Below are positions 57,008 through 64,000 of a DNA stretch of 64,000 nucleotides, in pieces. The notes under the pieces are model-generated. The model saw nothing but the letters and a program-made list of their open reading frames with translations, had not been told where the DNA came from and did no database searches. This DNA comes from Bordetella genomosp. 11. Its GTDB lineage: Bacteria > Pseudomonadota > Gammaproteobacteria > Burkholderiales > Burkholderiaceae_B. Each line of letters opens with the position of its first letter. Positions within the stretch are counted from its first letter, which is position 1. A program made the translations under genes and the position numbers. The stretch is taken from positions 1,488,001-1,552,000 of the forward strand of contig NZ_NEVS01000004.1 in assembly GCF_002261215.1 (NCBI RefSeq), in the 5' to 3' direction.

Positions 57008-58348
57008 CTAGAACGTCGCCTGCGGCAACTGCCGTTTGTCGAAGACCAGATGCGCTTGCGCGTCCTCCGGTATGGGCGGCAGGCTGGCGTCCCACACGCG
57101 CCAAGCCTCCATCAATTCAGCCAGTTTTCCGGGTTCGCGGTCGCGCAGGTTGGCGCGTTCCCGCTCATCCTTGGACAGATCGAAAAGGTACGGTATGCCT
57201 TCCACCTGCAGATACTTCCAATTCCCCCGGATCAGCGCACGCTGGTCGCGATGTTTCATACGCCAGCAAAGGTCGCGCTCGACGGACGTACCGCCGCGCA
57301 GCAGGGGCAGCAGCGATATGCCGTCCATTGGGTAGCCTGGCGCCGCCTCGACACCGGCGGCATCCAGGAAGGTCGCGGTCCAGTCCATGGTCATGTGCGG
57401 CAGGCTGCTGAGCACGCCGCCGGGAAGGCCGTTCGGCCAGCTCGCCAATACCGGCACCCGTATGCCGCCCTCCAGCAGATCCATCTTCTGGCCCACGAAG
57501 GGCCAGTTGTTGGAAAAGCGCTCCCCGCCGTTGTCGCTGGTGAAAACGATGAAGGTATCTTCGAGGATGCCTTTCTTTTCCAGGGCGGAAATAATCCAGC
57601 CCACGCCTTCGTCCATGTGGTGGATCATGCGCTGGTACGTGCGTATCGAGCCGCCGTCCAGGTGTTTGCCTATGCCGGCGATGCGCCGGGATTCTTCGGC
57701 GTCCTCGCGGGTCAGCCAGGGCCAGTGCGGCGCGCTGTAGTGCAGGCTGATCAGGAAGGGCCGCGAATCGTCGGCGGCCGCAATGTAGTCGCAGGCACGC
57801 TGGCTCAACAGATCGGTAAGGTAGCCCTGGCGTTCGATCGCCTGGTCGTTTTCCCATAGGTCCGGCCTGCCGCGCGGATCGCAATGCGCGAAGTAATCGG
57901 AGCCCCCGGCATGGAAGCCGAAAAAATAGTCGTATCCGGATTTCGTGGGGCCGAAATGGGGTGGGGGGCCCAGATGCCATTTCCCTATCAACGCGGTGTC
58001 GTATCCCGCCGTCCTCAATAGGGAAGGCAGCGTCGGGTGTTCCGGCGCAAGCCCCAAAACCTTGTCGTCACGCATGACCGTCGGCAAGGGCTCTTCGGAG
58101 CCGCCGCGAAGCCGGTATTGCCATCTGCCTGTGATAAGAGCAAAACGGGTGGGGGAGCACACCGCGGAGTTGGAGTATCCACGCGTGAAGCGCACGCCGC
58201 CGGCCGCGAGCCGGTCCAGGTTCGGCGAGATATCCGCCGGCCTGTTGCGCTCGTCCAGGGCCCCGGTGCAGCCGAGATCGGCATAGCCCAGGTCATCGGC
58301 CAGGATGAATATGAAATTGGGGCGTCTGGAGGGTGTCATCTTCGTCAT
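57008..58348 (-). CDS. Sulfatase (formylglycine type)
   Basis: 446-aa alkaline-phosphatase-superfamily sulfatase. Calcium ligands open in FILADDLGYADLG; the formylglycine signature is CSPTR with Cys64 followed by FALITGR. Cys64 must be oxidised to formylglycine by a maturase, none of which is in the window. GKWHLGPPPHFGP and FTSDNGGE are typical later motifs. No signal peptide is seen, so it acts in the cytoplasm. Last gene of the sulfatase-Bug-sulfatase operon. Confidence 0.88.
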   Translation of the reverse strand: MTKMTPSRRPNFIFILADDLGYADLGCTGALDERNRPADISPNLDRLAAGGVRFTRGYSNSAVCSPTRFALITGRWQYRLRGGSEEPLPTVMRDDKVLGLAPEHPTLPSLLRTAGYDTALIGKWHLGPPPHFGPTKSGYDYFFGFHAGGSDYFAHCDPRGRPDLWENDQAIERQGYLTDLLSQRACDYIAAADDSRPFLISLHYSAPHWPWLTREDAEESRRIAGIGKHLDGGSIRTYQRMIHHMDEGVGWIISALEKKGILEDTFIVFTSDNGGERFSNNWPFVGQKMDLLEGGIRVPVLASWPNGLPGGVLSSLPHMTMDWTATFLDAAGVEAAPGYPMDGISLLPLLRGGTSVERDLCWRMKHRDQRALIRGNWKYLQVEGIPYLFDLSKDERERANLRDREPGKLAELMEAWRVWDASLPPIPEDAQAHLVFDKRQLPQATF

Positions 58349-58410
58349 GGGACATCAAGCGCCCCGTTCGGATTTCGCGGTCGTTGCGCTGGTACGCGTG
58401 GTATGCCGGG

Positions 58411-59415
58411 CTACTGCAGGGTGATGTTCGCTTTTTTGGCGATCATGCGGGATTGTTCGATGCTGGCACGGGCGAACGCGGTGGGGTCCTGGGCTTCCTT
58501 GCCGGGAGCATCCAGTCCGCTCGCCTTGAGCAGCGTCAGAATCTGCGGCGTCCGCAGTGCGTCGTCGACCGCTCGCCTGAATTTCTGGATGACGGCCTCC
58601 GGCGTTCCGGCCGGCATCGCCGCGACGTACCACTGGGTCAGATTGAAGCCGGCAATACCCGCTTCCTCGAACGTCGGGACGTCAGGCAGGCTGGCGACGC
58701 GATTGGGTGAGGTGACCGCGTATGCGATCAGCTTGCCGTCCAGAACCTGCGGGAGGACCGTGGACACGCCCAGGAATCCCAGGGTGACCTGTCCGCCCAT
58801 CACATTGGCCAAGGCCTGGCTGCCGCCCTTGTAGGGCACATGCACCATCTGCGCTTGCAGCGCCAGGTTGAACATCGCGCCGGCGATGTGTTGGCCCGTG
58901 CCCACCCCGGAGCTCGCATAGGTGAAGGCGTTGGGCGTCTTCTCGATGGCGGCCCGGAGCTGCTTGAAATCGGCAGGCCCGTTCGCGGCGCCGACCATGA
59001 CCACCGCGCCCTCGGCCAGGGTAGCCACCCCGACGAGCTTTTCGCCGATCTCCAACCCGTCATCTTCGCGCAGGATGGGCCCGGGAACCGTGATCAAGGT
59101 ATAGCCGTCAGGCTTGGCCCTGGCCACCGACGCAAGGGCGATCGCTCCCGCGGCGCCGGCTTTGTTCTCGACGACGACGTTTTGCTTCAGCGTGGCGCTG
59201 ACCTGTTGGGCGACCGCGCGAGTAATGACATCGACCGATCCGCCGGCGCTGAAACCGACGACCCAGGTGATGGGCTTTTCGTCAGGCCACGCCGGCTCGG
59301 CTCGCGCCGCGGCCGCTGCCGTGACCATGGCCACCGCGAGGCAGCCATTGGCCAGCATTCTGGAAAGCTTCGACACTGTCGCCTTCGCGTTTTTCGGAAA
59401 ATGGTGTTGGCGCAT
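58411..59415 (-). CDS. Bug-family periplasmic substrate-binding receptor
   Basis: 334-aa receptor: signal peptide about 1-40 (MLANGCLAVAMVTAAAAARA), KPITWVVGFSAGGSVDVITR, ENKAGAAGAIA, PDGYTLITVPG, and MVHVPYKGGSQAL. GGAGGACTGAGCC precedes the ATG. It starts 3 bases after the first sulfatase stops and is followed by the second sulfatase, so its ligand is probably a sulfate ester. Confidence 0.92.
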   Translation of the reverse strand: MRQHHFPKNAKATVSKLSRMLANGCLAVAMVTAAAAARAEPAWPDEKPITWVVGFSAGGSVDVITRAVAQQVSATLKQNVVVENKAGAAGAIALASVARAKPDGYTLITVPGPILREDDGLEIGEKLVGVATLAEGAVVMVGAANGPADFKQLRAAIEKTPNAFTYASSGVGTGQHIAGAMFNLALQAQMVHVPYKGGSQALANVMGGQVTLGFLGVSTVLPQVLDGKLIAYAVTSPNRVASLPDVPTFEEAGIAGFNLTQWYVAAMPAGTPEAVIQKFRRAVDDALRTPQILTLLKASGLDAPGKEAQDPTAFARASIEQSRMIAKKANITLQ

Positions 59416-59418
59416 GGC

Positions 59419-60747
59419 TCAGTCCTCCTGCCCGGGCGGCGTGTTCGGAAAGGCCTTCACGCTGTCATTGAATGCCTTGACGAGTTTCAAAATTGGTCCC
59501 ATGACCCAGGTGTTGAAAACAAGCACATCGGTTTCTTCCTTGGGATCCCGGGTGATGTTGAACAGGTAAGGCGACTCCAGTTTGCCTTTGCCTTCGTTCA
59601 CCTCGGGCTCCCAATAGAAATGGAGTTTCCAGTCCCGCCATTTGACGGCACGCAGTTCCTGCTTGATGTAGAACGGGAAGCCCTCGCGGGCCGATCTGGG
59701 GTGGTCGTCGCCGCTCGTCAGGAAGGACAACTGATCGATACCGTCGATGGGGCGGTCAGCCGGGACCTCGGCGCCGGCCACCCGCGCCAGGGTGGTGAAG
59801 ATGTCCGTCACGTGCATGATCTCGTTGCTGGTCCGGCCGGGCCTGATCCTGCCGGGCCAGCGCGCGATGAAGGGCACACGCAGGCTGCCTTCCATGGCGG
59901 TGTGATACGTTCCCCGCCATGGCCCCGCGGTACCGCGATAGGGGGCCCGGAACTCGGGGCCGTTATCGCTGCAGAAAATGAACAGCGTGTCTTCCGCGGC
60001 GCCCAGTTCGTCCAACGCATCGACAATCTGGCCGACGCGGTGATCCATTTCGATCATGGCATCGGCGAAGTCGCCGTTACCCGATTTGCCCGCGAAGTCG
60101 GGATGGGGAAGGGTGGGGAAATGCAGATGGATCAGAGGAAGGTAAAGGAAGAAAGGCTCGCGGCGGTCGTGTTTGTCCTTCATGAACGCGACGGCGCGCT
60201 CGACCAGATCGGCGTCGATGCCCCGGCGGGATTCCAGGTCGTAGACCTTGATCTTTTCCGATGGCTTTCCGGCCTTGCCGGCCATGATGTATGGGATGTC
60301 CGCCACCTCGGCATCGAACCCGACCGTGGAGGTGAACTGGCTTTCGTCGGTGGTGCGCGGTATGCCAAACCATTCATCGAAGCCGCGGTCCGACGGATAG
60401 CGTCCAGGTATATCGCCAAGATGCCATTTGCCAAAGTGGGCGGTGGCGTAGCCCTGCTTCTTCAGCATTTCCGGCAGGGTGATTTCCCAGCGCGTCAGCC
60501 CTTGCGGAAGGCCGGGCGGCACGCTCTGCAGACTTCCTGTCCGGATGGGATGACGCCCCGTCATCAGCGCGGACCGGGTCGGCACGCAATCGCTTTCGAC
60601 ATTGAAGTTCTGCAACAGCAGGCCTTGCCGGGCCAATGCGTCGATGCGTGGCGTCGGCGCGCCGCGCAGGGCTCCGCCGCCATAGCATCCCAACTCGCCC
60701 CAGCCGAGGTTGTCGGCCACAATCAATACGATATTCGGCGGCGCCAA
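59419..60747 (-). CDS. Sulfatase (formylglycine type)
   Basis: 442-aa sulfatase, different in sequence from the other one. Metal region IVLIVADNLGWGELGCYGG, signature CVPTR with Cys54 followed by SALMTGR, and GKWHLGDIPG plus FCSDNGPEF later. The only plausible start is TTG at 60747, with GGGG upstream; ATG starts are absent nearby. No signal peptide. First gene of the operon with the Bug receptor and the other sulfatase. Confidence 0.86.
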   Translation of the reverse strand: MAPPNIVLIVADNLGWGELGCYGGGALRGAPTPRIDALARQGLLLQNFNVESDCVPTRSALMTGRHPIRTGSLQSVPPGLPQGLTRWEITLPEMLKKQGYATAHFGKWHLGDIPGRYPSDRGFDEWFGIPRTTDESQFTSTVGFDAEVADIPYIMAGKAGKPSEKIKVYDLESRRGIDADLVERAVAFMKDKHDRREPFFLYLPLIHLHFPTLPHPDFAGKSGNGDFADAMIEMDHRVGQIVDALDELGAAEDTLFIFCSDNGPEFRAPYRGTAGPWRGTYHTAMEGSLRVPFIARWPGRIRPGRTSNEIMHVTDIFTTLARVAGAEVPADRPIDGIDQLSFLTSGDDHPRSAREGFPFYIKQELRAVKWRDWKLHFYWEPEVNEGKGKLESPYLFNITRDPKEETDVLVFNTWVMGPILKLVKAFNDSVKAFPNTPPGQED

Positions 60748-60876
60748 GATGATCCCCGTGGTTTTCTCTCTGAATACCCGGGAATATATGAGGACAGGAG
60801 AAATCCTTCATTCCCGCGCGTACCGGATTCGATTCCCGCCAGGAATGACTAGGGTAAATCCCACGAAGCGGCCGGG

Positions 60877-61779
60877 CTAGGCGGGCGCCTTGTAGGCAAG
60901 CAGCAGTTGGTCGCGCAGCGAAGCCATCAGGGCGGAGTAGTGGCCGCCGCGTCTGCTCAACAGCACCAGGCGGCGGGTCAACGGAAAGCCGGGCAGGGGG
61001 ACGGTCATGACCATGGCGGCCCAGGATCTGAGGTTTAGCAAAGGCGCCACTGCGAGCAGGTCGGTGGCGGCGACCATGCCCAAAGCGGTTTCCGAGACAT
61101 ACTCGGCCTCCAGGGCCACCGTGGGCTCGGCAAGGCCCGCTGCCTCGAACAATTGCGCGACGGCTTTCCGGGCGCCGCTATCCCGGCTCGGCATGACCCA
61201 GGCATAGGCCCCGGTGGCCGCGAGCGAAATGGGCGTGGCGCGGAAGATCGGATGGCCGGCGCGAGCCGCGACCACGACCGCATCCTGTCCCAGCGTTTCC
61301 TGTTCGCAACTGAATGTGGTTCCCAAAGGGCAGGGAACGACCGCCATATCCAGGTCGCCCGCTTCCACGGCTGCGTTGAGCGAGTCGGACTTTCCTATCG
61401 TCAGCTTGATGCGCAGGCCCGGGCGATTGCGGATCAATTCGGCAAGGGCACGCACGGTATTGCTGTCGCCCGCCGGGTTGGTCAGCCCGATCCGCAATAG
61501 TCCGCTATGGTTGGCCCGCAGGTCCGCCGCGAGCTTGGCAAGTTCGGCGTGCTGCAGGCTGACGCGCCGCGCATGCTCGTGGAAGATGTGGCCTTCGCTG
61601 GTCAGGCGAGCGCCGTGGGCGCCCCGTTCGAAGAGTGCGACGCCGACGGTGTTCTCCAGGCGCCTCAATGCTTTCGTGATGGCGGGCTGGGTAACGCCTT
61701 GCTCCAACGCGGCCCGGCCGAAATGCCCATGGCGGACGACTGCCAGGAAGTAATCGAGATCGGTGGGCGACAGATACAT
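60877..61779 (-). CDS. LysR family transcriptional regulator
   Basis: 300-aa regulator: MYLSPTDLDYFLAVVRHGHFG and LEQGVTQPAITKALRRLENTV form the winged helix; effector domain about 90-295. The start is the MYLSP methionine with AAGGAA 6 bases upstream; an upstream in-frame ATG at 61869 adds an Arg-rich stretch. Divergent from the cytochrome c / molybdenum hydroxylase operon and upstream of the sulfatase operon, so it could control either or both. Confidence 0.89.
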   Translation of the reverse strand: MYLSPTDLDYFLAVVRHGHFGRAALEQGVTQPAITKALRRLENTVGVALFERGAHGARLTSEGHIFHEHARRVSLQHAELAKLAADLRANHSGLLRIGLTNPAGDSNTVRALAELIRNRPGLRIKLTIGKSDSLNAAVEAGDLDMAVVPCPLGTTFSCEQETLGQDAVVVAARAGHPIFRATPISLAATGAYAWVMPSRDSGARKAVAQLFEAAGLAEPTVALEAEYVSETALGMVAATDLLAVAPLLNLRSWAAMVMTVPLPGFPLTRRLVLLSRRGGHYSALMASLRDQLLLAYKAPA

Positions 61780-61962
61780 TGGGGATTCCTTGCGTGGCCA
61801 ATCGTTTACCCGCGTCATGCGGGCAAGTCGACGCCGCGAATATATCGTCTTCGCGCGCATTGGACACATAGCGAGTGGATAGGCGCCCGCAAGGCGATGA
61901 CGCAGGATTGCGATGCCGCGCGTTGCAAGACACTGCGAGCCCTCTCAGGGATTATTGACAGC

Positions 61963-61983
61963 GCTTGAACAGTGTTTGCAAGC
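61963..61983. promoter_or_regulatory. LysR-type dyad GCTTG-N11-CAAGC
   Basis: GCTTG (61963-61967) and CAAGC (61979-61983) separated by 11 bases fit the T-N11-A LysR box. It lies 74 bases before the cytochrome c start and 184 before the LysR start, matching an activator site for the cytochrome operon. TTGACA lies 7 bases to its left. Confidence 0.6.
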
Positions 61984-62056
61984 ACCAATAATTTTCTTTT
62001 GCGGCTCAACTGATAGCCTAGCGACTCCTTACATCTGCCTGAAAAATGATTCACTC

Positions 62057-62434
62057 ATGTCCGTACGATGGCTTGGCGCTCCCGCCGTCCTCGCTTCCCT
62101 GGCGCTTTTATCGTGGCCCGCCGCCGGCAACGCCCAGGCGCTCGGAGGAGACCGGCTGTTTCGGCAACGTTGCGCGTCCTGCCATTCGATCGAGCCCGCC
62201 CGGAACGCCATCGGCCCAAGTCTGTTTGGGGTGTTTGGCCGGCGCGCGGGGGCAATGGAGGGGGCGCGCTACTCGGGAGCCTTGCAGGGTTCGGATGTGG
62301 TCTGGACCAAGGAAACCCTGGACCGCTATCTGCGGAATCCGCGCCAGGCCGTACCGGGCACCAGCATGATGGTCAACGTGCCCAACCAGGCCGAACGGGA
62401 GGCACTTGTGGACTATCTGGGCACGTTGCGTTGA
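62057..62434 (+). CDS. Exported c-type cytochrome
   Basis: 125-aa class I cytochrome c: signal peptide about 1-27 (LASLALLSWPAAGNAQA), heme site CASCH (residues 39-43), Met ligand in GTSMMVNVP (104/105). It likely takes electrons from the molybdenum hydroxylase encoded downstream, instead of an NAD-linked FAD subunit. Start at MSVRWL; upstream in-frame residues do not form a signal. No strong Shine-Dalgarno. Confidence 0.87.
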   Translation: MSVRWLGAPAVLASLALLSWPAAGNAQALGGDRLFRQRCASCHSIEPARNAIGPSLFGVFGRRAGAMEGARYSGALQGSDVVWTKETLDRYLRNPRQAVPGTSMMVNVPNQAEREALVDYLGTLR

Positions 62435-62472
62435 AGCATGCGTTCTCTTAACCGCATACGGGAAAAAACATC

Positions 62473-62925
62473 ATGGCTCTAGTGATCATCAACGGGCGTA
62501 GCGTCAACGTGTCGGCGCAACCGGACACGCCGCTTCTGTGGGTTGTGCGCGAGCATATGGGCCTGACAGGGACCAAGTTCGGTTGCGGCGCCGGCGCGTG
62601 CGGCGCATGCACCGTGCACCTGGACGGAGAAGCGGTCTATGCATGTCAAACGCCGTTGGACGCCGCAACGGGACACGCCGTGACGACGATCGAAGGGTTG
62701 TCGGCCAACGGCGACCACCCGCTTCAGCGCGCCTGGATTGCGGAGCAAGTACCGCAATGCGGGTATTGCCAGTCCGGGCAAATCATGCGCGCCGCGGCGC
62801 TTCTGCAAAGCAATCCGCGGCCTACCCGCGAAGAGATCATCGATGCGATGGCGGCAAATCTGTGCCGCTGCGGCACATATCCCCGCATCGTTCGGGCCAT
62901 CCAGCGCGTTGCGCAGGGAGAGTAA
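62473..62925 (+). CDS. (2Fe-2S)-binding subunit of molybdenum hydroxylase
   Basis: 150-aa small subunit with two [2Fe-2S] clusters: plant-type Cys38/43/46/58 ([15 protein letters not shown]) and Cys96/99/131/133 ([17 protein letters not shown]). It is the IorA/CoxS-like subunit that wires electrons from the molybdenum site. Its stop is 2 bases before the large subunit GTG, so the two are co-translated. With the cytochrome gene this resembles nicotinate/isoquinoline-type dehydrogenases. Confidence 0.9.
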   Translation: MALVIINGRSVNVSAQPDTPLLWVVREHMGLTGTKFGCGAGACGACTVHLDGEAVYACQTPLDAATGHAVTTIEGLSANGDHPLQRAWIAEQVPQCGYCQSGQIMRAAALLQSNPRPTREEIIDAMAANLCRCGTYPRIVRAIQRVAQGE

Positions 62926-62927
62926 TC

Positions 62928-64000
62928 GTGCACAACGTTGTCCGCATGTCGCGCCGGAATTTCCTGGGCGCCACCGGAGCCCTGGGTTTCGCGGTCCTGG
63001 CCGGTGGCGCGGTCCAGGTCGTACGAGCCGCCGCGTCCGTTCCCGGCGCCGAACCGTTGGCCGTCAATGCATGGGTGACCATCGGCAGGGACGACAAAGT
63101 CACCCTACGATTTGCCTCCACGGAAATGGGCCAAGGCGTCATGACATCGCTGCCCATGATTCTTGCCGAGGAGCTCGATGCTGATTGGACCAGGGTCATC
63201 GTTCGGCAGGTCGACCAGGACGCAGGGTCCGTTTACGGCAATCCGAATACCGGCGGGATACTGTTCACGGCTGGCAGTTCTTCGGTCCAAGGCTACTTCG
63301 ACATCATGCGACGCGCCGGCGCCAATGCCCGGCGTGTCCTGATATATACCGCCGCACAGGCATGGGATGTACCTGTCGGAGAGGTAGCCACCGAGCCGGG
63401 CAGGGTGGTTCATTCGCCTACGGGAAGACGCCTGTCCTTCGGCGAAGTCGCCGCAATCCCTCGCATCGTGAGCGATGTGCCCCCAGTCACGGATGCCGAT
63501 CTGAAAGCGCGCGGCGCCTATCGACTGATCGGCACCAATCCCGGACGCCGCGATATTCCGGGCAAAGTCCGCGGTGAAGCCGTTTATTCCATGGACGTGC
63601 GGCTGCCGGGCATGGTGTACGCCGCCCAACTCCACGCACCGGTGGAAGGGGAGAGCCCCGTCGCGGTGGACGATGCGCAAACGCGCGCCCTTGCCGGTGT
63701 GCGGGATGTCATCCGGCTGCGCGGCTCGGTTGCGGTGATCGCCGATAACTGGGAGACCGCCCTGCAAGGCCGCGAGCTGCTGAACGTTCGGTGGACCGAG
63801 TCCTCGCCCTTCCGGACGGCGAACAGCGTCGAAGATCTGGCCGCTACCGTGACGGCAGTCAACGACAAAACGCGCCGCGCGATGCCTTGGGCGGGCAGGG
63901 GAGATGCGAGCGCCGCCCTCGCCGCGCCTGGGCGTAGACGTGTCCAGGCCATCTTCACGACCGAGCACACGTATCACGCGCAGATGGAGCCCCTGAACGC
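62928..64000 (+). CDS. Molybdopterin-binding large subunit, xanthine dehydrogenase family (3' end cut off)
   Basis: The frame is open from GTG 62928 to the window end, 357 residues seen of an expected about 730-750. Tat-type signal near MSRRNFLGATGALGF, then FASTEMGQGVMTSLPMILAEE, a conserved Mo-cofactor-side block, and AQMEPLNA at the edge. GGGAG lies 8 bases before the GTG; the ATG six codons later is another possible start. It would hydroxylate an N-heterocycle or aldehyde, with the [2Fe-2S] subunit and cytochrome c as electron path. Substrate unknown. Confidence 0.86.
   Translation, partial: MHNVVRMSRRNFLGATGALGFAVLAGGAVQVVRAAASVPGAEPLAVNAWVTIGRDDKVTLRFASTEMGQGVMTSLPMILAEELDADWTRVIVRQVDQDAGSVYGNPNTGGILFTAGSSSVQGYFDIMRRAGANARRVLIYTAAQAWDVPVGEVATEPGRVVHSPTGRRLSFGEVAAIPRIVSDVPPVTDADLKARGAYRLIGTNPGRRDIPGKVRGEAVYSMDVRLPGMVYAAQLHAPVEGESPVAVDDAQTRALAGVRDVIRLRGSVAVIADNWETALQGRELLNVRWTESSPFRTANSVEDLAATVTAVNDKTRRAMPWAGRGDASAALAAPGRRRVQAIFTTEHTYHAQMEPLN

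Noticed and set aside
58840..60852. 670-codon plus-strand open frame over the Bug and sulfatase genes
   Set aside because: Crosses two real genes on the other strand and shows no family pattern.
62473..64000. Xanthine dehydrogenase
   Set aside because: No FAD subunit, a Tat-type signal on the large subunit and an attached cytochrome c point to a different branch of the family.
1..64000. tRNA, rRNA, insertion sequence, prophage or att site
   Set aside because: No cloverleaf-like segment, transposase, integrase or terminal repeat pair was seen when reading the intergenic regions and proteins.

Overview
The window is about 64 kb of GC-rich DNA from a proteobacterial chromosome. It is packed with catabolic operons, LysR/GntR/MerR/HxlR regulators and seven Bug-type (TctC-like) tripartite tricarboxylate transporter receptors. 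That receptor expansion, with the gene content and codon style, points to a betaproteobacterium of the Bordetella/Achromobacter group (Alcaligenaceae). This is an inference; there is no rRNA here to confirm it. I see no tRNA, rRNA, CRISPR array, insertion sequence or phage gene. Both ends cut through genes: a Rieske dioxygenase alpha subunit on the left and a molybdenum hydroxylase large subunit on the right.

Layout. 1-4.6 kb: aromatic-ring dioxygenase operon (alpha, beta, Bug receptor, sulfurtransferase, NIPSNAP protein, enol-lactonase-like hydrolase). 4.7-8.9 kb: lone glycosyltransferase, a membrane protein, and an SDR/LysR divergent pair. 8.9-14.1 kb: Bug receptor, citryl-CoA lyase-like protein and CaiB CoA-transferase, with a divergent LysR and an amidohydrolase. 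14.4-20.6 kb: a stress block (BON protein, Mg-type P-ATPase, L,D-transpeptidase, APH/P-loop kinase fusion, universal stress protein) containing two FNR/Anr-type boxes. 20.8-27.2 kb: Tat-exported hydrolase, HxlR regulator with a divergent SDR and two exported alpha/beta-hydrolase-fold proteins, then a MerR-controlled DUF2938/flavodoxin/DUF2798 operon with a textbook 19-bp-spacer promoter. 27.2-31.1 kb: GntR regulator divergent from Bug receptor, crotonase and CaiB. 31.2-33.7 kb: lipoprotein methyltransferase, FrnE-like DsbA protein and a solute-binding lipoprotein.

33.7-42.0 kb: one minus-strand operon joining a serine-glyoxylate-type aminotransferase, a full TctC-TctB-TctA transporter, a 1044-residue FAD/Fe-S 2-hydroxyacid dehydrogenase and its GntR regulator. 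42.2-47.8 kb: SDR, then an operon of carboxyltransferase, split NDP-forming acyl-CoA synthetase and Bug receptor. 47.9-51.0 kb: a tightly overlapping four-gene operon (acyl-CoA dehydrogenase-like, PIG-L deacetylase, NodS-like methyltransferase, family 2 glycosyltransferase), the best candidate for an undescribed biosynthetic system. 51.0-55.9 kb: intradiol dioxygenase with MFS transporter, then a TauD-like dioxygenase with Bug receptor. 55.9-64 kb: LysR, sulfatase-Bug-sulfatase operon, LysR, and a divergent cytochrome c / [2Fe-2S] / molybdopterin hydroxylase operon.

Most operons follow one plan: a high-affinity periplasmic receptor, one or two CoA- or oxygen-dependent catabolic enzymes, and a dedicated regulator. 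A 40-bp element with 34 identical positions lies upstream of both the CaiB operon (beside a LysR gene) and the MFS/intradiol dioxygenase operon (with no LysR nearby), so these two may share one regulator.
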